Source: Victivallales bacterium (GTDB lineage Bacteria; Verrucomicrobiota; Lentisphaeria; Oligosphaerales; Oligosphaeraceae). From it: a DNA stretch of 6,026 nt. Of the stretch, positions 1 to 5,971 are shown one piece after another. The stretch covers positions 1 to 6,026 of the forward strand of contig JAFYIW010000139.1 of the NCBI GenBank assembly GCA_017538465.1, read 5' to 3'. The notes under the pieces were generated by a model. The model had not been told where the DNA came from. It did not search any database and saw only the letters and a program-made list of their open reading frames with translations. Within the stretch, counting starts at the first letter, position 1. Every line of letters starts with the position of its first letter. Made by a program: the position numbers and the translations under genes.

Positions 1-1181
1 CCAGTTCCGTGCCCAGTGCTGCCGTTCGTCCTTGCTACGGCATTCTCTTCTGGCGCGCGATGCTCAACTGGCTGGGTGGCGTGGGCATCGTCTTCTTCGT
101 GCTTTTGCTGTTGCCGATGCTGAATCTGGGACAGAGCAAGATGCTTTACAACGCCGAAGTGCCGGGCCTGAAGACCACCGCCGACCAGACCACTCCGCAT
201 TTGGCCACTTCGGTCATCTGGGTGCTGGTGGCATACGGCGGCCTCACGATGGCCGCCATCGTCTGCTATCACATCTTCGGCATGACGTGGTTCGATGCGA
301 TTTGCCACGCCTTCTCCACCATCTCCACGGGAGGCTTCTCGCCGCGGGTGGATGGCCTGGCGCACTACAACCACCTCCCCGCGCTGCAGTGGTTCGTCAT
401 TCTCTTCATGTTCCTCTCCGCCTGTAATTTCAGCCTGCATATCCAGCGTTTCTCCTCGCTCAGGTCCGTTTATTGGAAAGACGAGGAATTCAGGATCTTC
501 TCCCTCGTGACGATTGTCGCCACGCTCTTTGTTGCCCTTATGCTCTGGTGGACGAAATGCCCGCGCAGCGAGCTCTTCCTCAATGGGCCTGTCGGCAATG
601 CGTTGGCGTCGATGGAGGAATACCTTCGTGGTGCGGCGTTCCAGGTCGTGACCGTGCTTTCCACCACCGGTTTCTGCAATGGCAATTGGGAGACCTGGGG
701 TGTGCCAAGCGTGCTGATTTTGATTGCCTTCCTGATGATTCCGTGCGGCTGCGGCGGCAGCACCGCCGGAGGCCTCAAATGGAGCCGCATGGTGGTGCTT
801 TTCAAGCAGCTCTCTCTGGAGATCCGCCGATGCCTTTCGCCGCGGATGGTTCAGGATGTGCGCCTTAACAACGAACGCCTGGACAGCGGGCTGGTCGGCA
901 AGACTCTCGCCTTTGCGGTGCTCTATGGCGTGGTCATTGTCGTGGTGGCTTTTCTCCTGGGCGTCTTCGAGCCGATGGCCGACAATGTCTCCACCGCCTT
1001 TGGCGCCGCCATCACCAGCCTGAGCAATGTCGGGCCAGGGTTCGGCGCAGTGAATCCCGCCGGAAATTTCGCGGATTTCAACGCCTTCTCCAAGCTATTG
1101 CTGGCGTTGACGATGATTATTGGCCGTTTGGAGCTCTTCACCATCATCGTGATTTTCCTGCCCTCCACTTGGAAGAAATAA
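1..1181 (+). CDS. trkH: TrkH family potassium uptake protein, C-terminal part (5' end outside window)
   Basis: Membrane subunit of a Trk-type K+ uptake system, which passes K+ through a pore lined by four P-loops and normally works with the cytoplasmic NAD-binding protein TrkA. The reading frame is open to the window edge (first full codon at base 3). The GTG at base 9 is not the true start, because the protein begins in the middle of the family's 'LFWR...WLGGVGI' segment. Counting from that GTG, visible marks are AEVPG (49-53), the second filter STISTGGFS (103-111), the third filter STTGF (218-222), GCGGSTAGG (247-255), the fourth filter SNVGPGFG (339-346) and the typical ending IGRLELFTI...FLPSTW (371-388). 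About 390 residues are present against roughly 480 in full TrkH, so the first P-loop and early helices lie upstream. The gene converges on the tRNA genes, ending 25 bp from the CAT tRNA with no clear terminator between. Family assignment is firm; KtrB is a related but less likely alternative. Confidence 0.93.
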   Translation, partial: SSVPSAAVRPCYGILFWRAMLNWLGGVGIVFFVLLLLPMLNLGQSKMLYNAEVPGLKTTADQTTPHLATSVIWVLVAYGGLTMAAIVCYHIFGMTWFDAICHAFSTISTGGFSPRVDGLAHYNHLPALQWFVILFMFLSACNFSLHIQRFSSLRSVYWKDEEFRIFSLVTIVATLFVALMLWWTKCPRSELFLNGPVGNALASMEEYLRGAAFQVVTVLSTTGFCNGNWETWGVPSVLILIAFLMIPCGCGGSTAGGLKWSRMVVLFKQLSLEIRRCLSPRMVQDVRLNNERLDSGLVGKTLAFAVLYGVVIVVVAFLLGVFEPMADNVSTAFGAAITSLSNVGPGFGAVNPAGNFADFNAFSKLLLALTMIIGRLELFTIIVIFLPSTWKK

Positions 1182-1206
1182 CCGCCATCTGGGGCAAGGG
1201 GAAATC

Positions 1207-1282
1207 TGGTGGTCCCGGCAGGATTCGGACCTGCGACCCGGAGATTATGAGTCACCTGCTCTAACCGCTGAGCTACGAGACC
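1207..1282 (-). tRNA. tRNA with CAT anticodon, probably tRNA-Ile2 (lysidine type), otherwise elongator tRNA-Met
   Basis: A 76-nt cloverleaf with encoded CCA. It has a 7-bp acceptor stem (GGTCTCG with CGGGACC, one U:G pair), D-stem GCTC/GAGC, anticodon loop CTCATAA, variable loop GGGTC and T-stem GCAGG/CCTGC. The core around the anticodon (GCAGGTGACTCATAATC) and the C4:G69 pair resemble E. coli tRNA-Ile2 (ileX) more than elongator tRNA-Met. In that case the anticodon C would be modified to lysidine by TilS so that the tRNA reads AUA. The long D-stem and U:G-tolerant first pairs exclude the initiator. Two oddities are directly visible: the T-loop is TCCGAAT, with C where nearly all tRNAs have U55, and the anticodon stem has a U29:U41 mismatch (GGTGA against TCTCC). 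The gene is complete and could function, but these changes leave some doubt. Ile2 versus Met cannot be settled here. Confidence 0.9.
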
Positions 1283-1301
1283 AACCCAAATGCAACGTCA
1301 A

Positions 1302-1330
1302 AATATCGTGGGAAATAAAAAACGCCTCAA
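1302..1330 (-). promoter_or_regulatory. Candidate promoter of the CAT tRNA, overlapping the preceding terminator
   Basis: On the - strand a TTGAGG hexamer (1325-1330) stands 17 bp before GATATT (1302-1307). Each matches the sigma-70 consensus at 4 of 6 positions. Initiation about 7 nt further on would give a leader of roughly 10-15 nt before the tRNA's first base (1282). The -35 hexamer lies in the 3' arm of the terminator stem and the spacer contains the T-tract. It is proposed because this tRNA would otherwise depend on read-through of a strong terminator. It is an inference from spacing only. Confidence 0.35.
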
Positions 1331-1355
1331 AACCAGCGGCAAGGGCTTCAAGGCG
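1313..1355 (-). terminator. Rho-independent terminator after tRNA-Lys
   Basis: On the - strand CGCCTTGAAGCC (1344-1355) pairs with GGTTTTGAGGCG (1323-1334) over 12 bp, including three G:U-type pairs, around a 9-nt loop. TTTTTTATTT (1313-1322) follows directly. There is no T-run on the other side, so it acts only for - strand transcription. It ends the tRNA-Lys transcript and perhaps read-through from the four-gene operon, for which no separate terminator is visible. Confidence 0.85.
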
Positions 1356-1362
1356 CATGATG

Positions 1363-1379
1363 CAGTCCCTCTTGGACTG
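1363..1379 (-). repeat. Short perfect inverted repeat in the tRNA-Lys 3' trailer
   Basis: CAGTCC (1363-1368) and GGACTG (1374-1379) form a perfect 6-bp stem with a 5-nt loop. It starts 13 nt beyond the encoded CCA of tRNA-Lys and lies just before the terminator hairpin. No T-run follows, so it is not itself a terminator. In the RNA it would be a trailer hairpin, possibly affecting 3' processing; that role is inferred. Confidence 0.5.
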
Positions 1380-1392
1380 GCAGAAAATTGTC

Positions 1393-1468
<76 letters not shown>

Positions 1469-1491
1469 ATCTTGGTCTGGAAACGGCTCTA

Positions 1492-1519
1492 AAGATAATG
1501 CGTTTTCACGAAATTACAA
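1492..1519 (-). promoter_or_regulatory. Candidate promoter of tRNA-Lys
   Basis: On the - strand TTGTAA (1514-1519) stands 16 bp before TATCTT (1492-1497), each matching the sigma-70 consensus at 4 of 6 positions. The predicted start is about 15-20 nt before the mature tRNA 5' end (1468). A perfect TTGACA slightly upstream (1528-1533) has no suitable -10 at 16-18 bp. The stretch is distinctly AT-richer than the flanking genes. This is a moderate guess, and read-through from the operon is an alternative. Confidence 0.4.
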
Positions 1520-1567
1520 GTGCGTGTTGTCAAAAAGTGCAAAAACTGATGTCGTGGGGGAGCGGTT

Positions 1568-2524
1568 TCAGTGCCACTTCTGACGCAGAAGGTCCCGGTT
1601 GTCCAATACGAGCCAGAGGAAGTCGAGTTCCTGGGTAATCATCGGTTTGTCGCGCCGGGCGACCCATTCGCGCATCCAGGCGAAGCGTAGCGCGGCAACC
1701 AGTTCCGGCAGGAAGTGCCAGCCCTCTGCAGTGAGGAACTCCTGTTCGCGCAGTCTCCTCACGAGTGCCGTGGCGAAAGGCCCGTAGAGCTGCGCAGGCT
1801 CGTCCATGCCTAGACACCCCAAGAGATTTGCGACATCATACGCGGCTGGTTTGACGCCGCAGAACTCCCAGTCGATGACGCCGTTGATGCCGTGCTCGGA
1901 CCAGATGACATTTCCCGGGTGGAAGTCGCCGTGGGCGAAGGCACAGGGGAGAGTAGGCTCCTGGACGAAGAACTCCGCCAGTTCATCGCAGATGGGTTTT
2001 AGGTCGGTGACCAGCTGGGGCAGTTTGTTGCCGAAGATGGGCATGAGCACCTTGATGTAGTGCGTTAGCGAGAAGAACGGTTCGGTGGAGCCGGGGATGT
2101 CCCCTTCACGGGTGGCACGGCGTGCCTCCAGCAGGAAATGCGCCAGCGCCTCGCCACGCCAGGCATTGTCGGCGTAGGTGTCGCGGGGCAGGGGGATGCC
2201 ATCCACCCAACGTCGCAATTGCCAATAATAGCCATCGTGGAGCAGCCCGGACTGCCCTTCGGTGGTGTTGAGCCATGGATGGACGCCCGCCACCTGATGG
2301 TCCGCCAAAAAGCGCAGTGCCTTGGCCTGCAATTCGCGTGCGGTCTTCTTCTGGAGCGGGAGCTGCTCGATGACGAAGAGTTCGCCGTTGGCGTCTTCGA
2401 GGACTTCGCGCTGCAAGGCACGTTCGGGGCTGCCGCCGATACGCAGGTCGGGACGACAGCGGCTCAGGTCATAGCCCCAGTGAGACATCAGATGCGGGAG
2501 TTCTTGAAGCAGTTCTTCATTCAT
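1568..2524 (-). CDS. APH/choline-kinase-fold phosphotransferase, substrate unknown
   Basis: A 318-residue soluble protein of the APH family (kinase-like fold), whose members phosphorylate small molecules such as aminoglycosides, choline, homoserine or amino sugars. The catalytic loop HGDFHPGN is at 198-205 (base D200, N205), followed by the metal-binding motif GVIDWE (215-220, D218) and the conserved AAYDVANLL (227-235). The N-lobe strand normally carrying the ATP-anchoring lysine reads LFVIEQLPLQKK (49-60), with glutamate E53 in the expected place and lysines at 59-60. The nucleotide-binding mode may therefore differ, or my alignment may be off by a few residues. The ATG is 8 nt after the stop of the upstream membrane-protein gene with only a weak GAG ahead, suggesting translational coupling. 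It is the last gene of the operon. Drug resistance is not implied; a housekeeping sugar, lipid-headgroup or metabolite kinase fits the context better, but the substrate is not readable from sequence. Confidence 0.85.
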   Translation of the reverse strand: MNEELLQELPHLMSHWGYDLSRCRPDLRIGGSPERALQREVLEDANGELFVIEQLPLQKKTARELQAKALRFLADHQVAGVHPWLNTTEGQSGLLHDGYYWQLRRWVDGIPLPRDTYADNAWRGEALAHFLLEARRATREGDIPGSTEPFFSLTHYIKVLMPIFGNKLPQLVTDLKPICDELAEFFVQEPTLPCAFAHGDFHPGNVIWSEHGINGVIDWEFCGVKPAAYDVANLLGCLGMDEPAQLYGPFATALVRRLREQEFLTAEGWHFLPELVAALRFAWMREWVARRDKPMITQELDFLWLVLDNRDLLRQKWH

Positions 2525-2532
2525 GGCGTCAG

Positions 2533-4038
2533 TTACTCATCATAGTAGTGGCAACAGCAAAGTAGTCCGGTGCCCTCCTGGTATTGTGTGATGACGATTT
2601 TCCTGGGGAGGCCATCTGGCGGTAAGGGCGCCTGCGTGGTATGGCTGGCTAACGTGCAGAGAGTAGTGAGCAGCTGCGGGGTGTGCTGGAGACACCTCGC
2701 CCGATTGAAAACGAGTGGCTTCGGCCCGCTCTGCTCAAAACGGCTCAAGGATCGCGCGACCGCCCATTGCTCGGAGAGCGTGGACCCGAAGTGCTCGGGG
2801 GTGTCGTCGCCGGCGCAGATGCAAAGCCAGCCGAGATAGAAGACCGTGGCCAGCAGGATGAAAGCAAACCAGAATGCGCGTACGAGGTCGTATGGGAATC
2901 GCAGATAGACTTTGAGACTATGAAAGCCCAGCGCCCAAAGGGGAATCATGGCCGGGAATATCACGGCCATGTCGCGGGGGTGTGCCCCTCTCCGTAGCAG
3001 TGCGGTGGAGACCAGGAACACGGCGATGGCGGATAGGGAGAGCAGGGCGCCGAAGACCAGCGGGATGAGGTGGCGTTCCTGTTTGCGCGCCACTGCCGCA
3101 ATGATTCCGGCGGCCAAGCCCATGAGTGCCAGTGCGTAGGTGAGGTATTCGCTAAGCAGCCAGGGGAGGTTCAATACTGCGGGAGGGCCTTCGAGTTCCT
3201 GGAGTTCTCTGAGGAAGTCGGGGCTGGGAGTCAGCGAGAGTTTCCAGGAGGAGGCGAATTGGGGGAGGTCGGCGGAAAGTGCCAGAAGACTGCGCCCTAC
3301 GGGTATGGTCGCAGTGTCACGGGTGGCTTTCATCAGCCATAGGTAGTGTGCTGTGGCCAGGAGTAGAATCACAATGCCTGCGCCATGCAGAAGTCTCCGG
3401 TGGTTGGCCAGACCATTCGGCGGAGCCAGAAGAAGAGCGAGCGCGAGCGTGGCCATCGGGATGGCAGGCAGGAGGCTCAAAACTGCGCAGGCGAGCGAGG
3501 CAACCAGCGCAATGACGAGTTCGCGGATGGGATGGTCGGTGGCTTCCGTGCAAAATCCCACGGTGGCGCCGAAGGCGAGGAGCGCGAAGGGAAGCGCGAG
3601 TCCTGCGTCATCCAGCGGACGCAGCATCAGCCATGCCTTGGGCAGTAGCAGAATGGCGCAGAGTGGGGGCAGTGCGGGGATTTCGAGGCGTCGGCAGAGG
3701 AAGGAACCGGTGCCCAGAAGAGCGACGAGCAGTGACAGGTTTTTAAGGAAGGTGAGGAGAATTGGATTACGGGTGGCCAGAAGCAGCAGCTGGTAGAACC
3801 AGATTGTCGCCGGGCTGGCAAGGCGGTTGGAGACGCCGAGGCGTACGAAATCGGTGGCGGGCCGTCCCGCCGCATTGGCCTCCAGGGCGGTCTGGATGAT
3901 GGCGGCTTGGTCGCCCTTCCAGGCGGTCGCGCCTGGGAAAGCGAGGAACAGCGCAATTCCCAGCAGGAGCATCCATGTCCACGGGGAACGGCGGATGCCA
4001 GCGAGACGCTTCAGGTGATTGCCTAGAGAAAAGGACAT
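2533..4038 (-). CDS. Polytopic membrane protein, GT-C-like glycosyltransferase appearance, function unknown
   Basis: A 501-residue protein that I do not recognise as a named family. After a basic N-terminus (KRLAGIRR, 10-17) there are about 11-12 hydrophobic segments, near 21-37, 77-90, 93-113, 124-140, 145-162, 173-190, 192-206, 218-236, 297-317, 324-347, 357-372 and 386-406. A mostly soluble tail of about 90 residues follows. The first external loop carries WKGDQAAII (40-48), where GT-C enzymes using lipid-phosphate-linked sugars keep an essential acidic residue. Another loop has RRGAHPRDMAV (349-359). This topology is why I call it GT-C-like, but no diagnostic motif proves it. The C-terminus ends LLCCCHYYDE with three adjacent cysteines, which is unusual. 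The ATG begins 1 nt after the transporter's TAG with no Shine-Dalgarno, so translation is probably coupled. Alternatives are an O-antigen-ligase-like or purely structural membrane protein. Confidence 0.8.
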   Translation of the reverse strand: MSFSLGNHLKRLAGIRRSPWTWMLLLGIALFLAFPGATAWKGDQAAIIQTALEANAAGRPATDFVRLGVSNRLASPATIWFYQLLLLATRNPILLTFLKNLSLLVALLGTGSFLCRRLEIPALPPLCAILLLPKAWLMLRPLDDAGLALPFALLAFGATVGFCTEATDHPIRELVIALVASLACAVLSLLPAIPMATLALALLLAPPNGLANHRRLLHGAGIVILLLATAHYLWLMKATRDTATIPVGRSLLALSADLPQFASSWKLSLTPSPDFLRELQELEGPPAVLNLPWLLSEYLTYALALMGLAAGIIAAVARKQERHLIPLVFGALLSLSAIAVFLVSTALLRRGAHPRDMAVIFPAMIPLWALGFHSLKVYLRFPYDLVRAFWFAFILLATVFYLGWLCICAGDDTPEHFGSTLSEQWAVARSLSRFEQSGPKPLVFNRARCLQHTPQLLTTLCTLASHTTQAPLPPDGLPRKIVITQYQEGTGLLCCCHYYDE

Positions 4039-4039
4039 G

Positions 4040-5239
4040 CTATTGGCGGGGAAGACGCCGGGCCAGGAATGGCGTGATGACTGCTACCAGGCATCCCGTG
4101 ACGGCAATGGTGGCACGCGGTCCGCAGTGGAAGGCGTTCTGGAGGACCCAGAGCAAGGCGGCGCTGGCGGTCATCGAGACGCAGTCCAGCGCATTGGTCG
4201 CGCCCAGATAGCGTCCGCGTTTCTCGACGGGCGAGCGTTCCTGGATGGCGGTGCCTAGCGGAAGTTGAAAGAATCCCGCCGCGAAGCCCACCAGCGAGGT
4301 CAAGAGGATTGCTGGAACCAGATGATTTCCGAAGATGGCCAGCAATAAGTTGGCAATGGCAATGCCGACTGCGCCAGGTACTACCAGATGATACGGGATG
4401 CGGCCTTTGGCGAGGAGCCCCGCCAGTGTGCAGCCCAGACCGATGCCCAGCGCCACGGCGGCCTGGAGTTCCCCCGTGAGGTCCCCGCCGCCGCCGAGGG
4501 TGTCTGTGGCGAGCCGCACCAGCACCAGCTGCATCAGGGACCCCAGAAACCAGAAGAAAGTCGCACCCAGCACGACCGTGATGAGCAGCCGGTCGCGCGA
4601 CATTTCGCGGAGCGTGCGCCAGTGCGGCGAGATGGGATTCTGGAGGCGAAAGCGCAGTTGCGCATTGCCCGGCTGGGTGCGGGTGATGAAGAGGCTGGTC
4701 AGCGTGCCTAGGATGGCGACTGCCACGCAGACCACGAAACCCCGGTGGAGTACGCCATTGCACCAGCTGTAGAGAAGCCCCCCGAAGAGTCCTCCGAGGA
4801 TGATGGCGAGGAAAGTCGCCAGCTGGGTGTAGCCGTTGGCGCGGGAGAGTTTGTCGGTGGGGGTGGTCTCTGGCAGGAAGCCGTATTTGGCGGGAGAGAA
4901 GAAGGCGCTCTGCGCGCCCATGCAGAAGAGGACTGCCAAAAGAGGATAGACCATTTTCCGACGGGCCAATTCCATTCCAAGAAGCATGATGGCAATCTCC
5001 GCCACCTTGGTCCAGATCATCACTGTCCTTTTCGTGTGGCGGTCGGCGAGATGGCCGGCCAGGAAGGAGAAGAGCAGGTAGGGCAGAATGAAACAGGCGG
5101 CGGCCAGGGAGAGGAAAGTGGAACCGCTGAGGGAGTCCGTGCCCAGCCGCTCGGTTCCGTAGCAGATGACCAGCATCTTGGAGAGGTTGTCGTTGAAGGC
5201 GCCCAGGAATAGCGTCGCCAGGAATGCCCCAAACCCCAT
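4040..5239 (-). CDS. MFS transporter, LplT (lysophospholipid transporter)-like
   Basis: A 12-helix major facilitator of the branch that includes LplT, which moves lysophospholipids across the inner membrane, and the transporter halves of acyltransferase fusions. From the chosen start, visible motifs are FLGAFNDN (11-18), the loop 2-3 MFS signature GHLADRHTKR (62-71), SPAKYGFLPE (115-124), typical of this branch, and RGRYLGATNA (341-350). The 399 residues match the usual length. The ATG at 5239 was chosen because AAGGA (5250-5254) stands 10 nt before it and it begins 7 nt after the ispD stop. The ATG at 5272 (410 residues, 26-nt overlap with ispD) lacks such a site but would give a more usual polar N-terminus and remains possible. 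The TTG at 5314 is unlikely. No acyltransferase domain is fused and none lies nearby, so the substrate is open. Confidence 0.85.
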   Translation of the reverse strand: MGFGAFLATLFLGAFNDNLSKMLVICYGTERLGTDSLSGSTFLSLAAACFILPYLLFSFLAGHLADRHTKRTVMIWTKVAEIAIMLLGMELARRKMVYPLLAVLFCMGAQSAFFSPAKYGFLPETTPTDKLSRANGYTQLATFLAIILGGLFGGLLYSWCNGVLHRGFVVCVAVAILGTLTSLFITRTQPGNAQLRFRLQNPISPHWRTLREMSRDRLLITVVLGATFFWFLGSLMQLVLVRLATDTLGGGGDLTGELQAAVALGIGLGCTLAGLLAKGRIPYHLVVPGAVGIAIANLLLAIFGNHLVPAILLTSLVGFAAGFFQLPLGTAIQERSPVEKRGRYLGATNALDCVSMTASAALLWVLQNAFHCGPRATIAVTGCLVAVITPFLARRLPRQ

Positions 5240-5246
5240 CGTGTCT

Positions 5247-5927
5247 TTATCCTTGGCAAAGTCTGAGGTCATGGCGGTAGGTGATTTTGGGGTTGACTTC
5301 AGTGTTCTCGACAAGCCTCACTTGGACACCGGGCAGTTGGAGAACCAATTCGGCATCGTCGGTGGGGGGATTCCCGCGCCAGTCGATTTCACGGAGGGCA
5401 CGGGCATAGAGTTCGGTGCGGAAGACCTGCGGCGTCTCGGCGGCCCAAAGGGTCTCGCGAATTGGCGTGCCATCAAGGCAAACGCCATCTGAAGAGGCAT
5501 GAATTGTATCGGTGACGCGGTGTGCCGCAATGGCTGCGCCGAATTCGCGTGCGGCAACTACGCAGCGCCCCAGCAACTCTGCAGAGGCCAGTGGCCGCGC
5601 CGCATCATGGATGGCGATGAATTCCGGAACCTGCGGAAGCGTCATCAGGAACGCAAAGGCGTTGGCAATCGACTCCATTCGTGAAACGCCGCTGTTTACA
5701 AATGATATAATTCCTTTAAATTCATTAAGATATAGTGATATTTTAGAAGCGTATTCGGGGTGCGCGCCTGCTGGGCTTGCCAAGACGAATTGCCGTTCTG
5801 GCGCGTCAAAGTTGCGGAGGCAGTGGCAGAAGAGCGGCATCCCTTTGAATTCGGCAAGAAGTTTGTTGCCTCCGAAACGGATTCCAGAGCCGCCGGCTGC
5901 GATTAAAATGGCAAGAGAGGCATCCAA
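5247..5927 (-). CDS. ispD: 2-C-methyl-D-erythritol 4-phosphate cytidylyltransferase
   Basis: Third step of the MEP isoprenoid pathway: CTP plus MEP gives CDP-methylerythritol and diphosphate, in the cytosol. The 226 residues (E. coli 236) show AAGGSGIRFGGNK (10-22; R17 and K22 match the CTP-loop Arg/Lys), SRMES (82-86), IHDAARPL (106-113, metal-binding D108), TDT (139-141), IRETLWAAETPQVF (156-169, R157), TDDAE (189-193) and NPKIT (212-216, K214). Small departures are NK instead of PK and NPKIT instead of NIKIT. The start is TTG: an in-frame TAA lies two codons upstream and the next ATG is after the CTP loop, so no other start keeps the active site. No Shine-Dalgarno is visible; the leader is C-rich. 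Residues 60-76 are encoded by very AT-rich codons unlike the rest. This is the first gene of the operon. A related CDP-alditol enzyme such as TarI is a less likely alternative. Confidence 0.88.
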   Translation of the reverse strand: MDASLAILIAAGGSGIRFGGNKLLAEFKGMPLFCHCLRNFDAPERQFVLASPAGAHPEYASKISLYLNEFKGIISFVNSGVSRMESIANAFAFLMTLPQVPEFIAIHDAARPLASAELLGRCVVAAREFGAAIAAHRVTDTIHASSDGVCLDGTPIRETLWAAETPQVFRTELYARALREIDWRGNPPTDDAELVLQLPGVQVRLVENTEVNPKITYRHDLRLCQG

Positions 5928-5945
5928 AGGTTAAAGGCGAGAGAT

Positions 5946-5971
5946 GGGAGGTGGGAGGTGAATCGGGAGGG
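5946..5971 (+). other. G-run cluster (G-quadruplex candidate) opposite the ispD leader
   Basis: Four GGG runs on the + strand (5946-5948, 5953-5955, 5965-5967, 5969-5971) are separated by loops of 4, 9 and 1 nt. They include a tandem GGGAGGT (5946-5959). The + strand is the ispD template, so the RNA would carry the C-rich complement about 20 nt before the TTG start. Whether a quadruplex forms is untested; one loop is long. Confidence 0.35.

Noticed and set aside
1528..1533. Perfect TTGACA on the - strand as -35 of the tRNA-Lys promoter
   Set aside because: At 16-18 bp spacing no acceptable -10 hexamer follows. The nearest good one, CATTAT, is 27 bp away. TTGTAA at 1514-1519 fits better.
1499..1567. 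A terminator directly after the APH-fold kinase gene
   Set aside because: There are T-runs on the - strand (TTTTTG, CTTTTTG) but no GC-rich stem before them, only 3-bp matches.
1568..2524. An antibiotic resistance call for the APH-fold protein
   Set aside because: The fold is shared by many metabolic kinases. Nothing specific to known aminoglycoside enzymes is visible and the operon context is housekeeping or envelope.
3353..3796. A 147-codon open frame on the + strand opposite the GT-C-like gene
   Set aside because: Its translation is Ser/Arg/Ala-rich low-complexity sequence antisense to a coherent multi-helix protein, with no ribosome binding site or operon context.
4023..4763. A 246-codon open frame on the - strand inside the MFS transporter region
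   Set aside because: It lies in another frame of the transporter gene, which has clear MFS motifs. Its translation is rich in Arg, Pro, His and Gly with no domain logic, typical of a GC-rich shadow frame.
4745..5212. A 155-codon open frame on the + strand opposite the MFS gene
   Set aside because: Gly/Glu-rich antisense of membrane helices; a shadow of the transporter.
5240..5314. TTG start at 5314 for the MFS gene
   Set aside because: It would overlap ispD by 68 bases, uses a rare start and adds a low-complexity polar N-terminus not needed by the family. The ATG at 5239 has AAGGA 10 nt upstream.
5512..5934. A 140-codon open frame on the + strand opposite ispD
   Set aside because: Antisense to well-conserved IspD motifs and without recognisable protein features.
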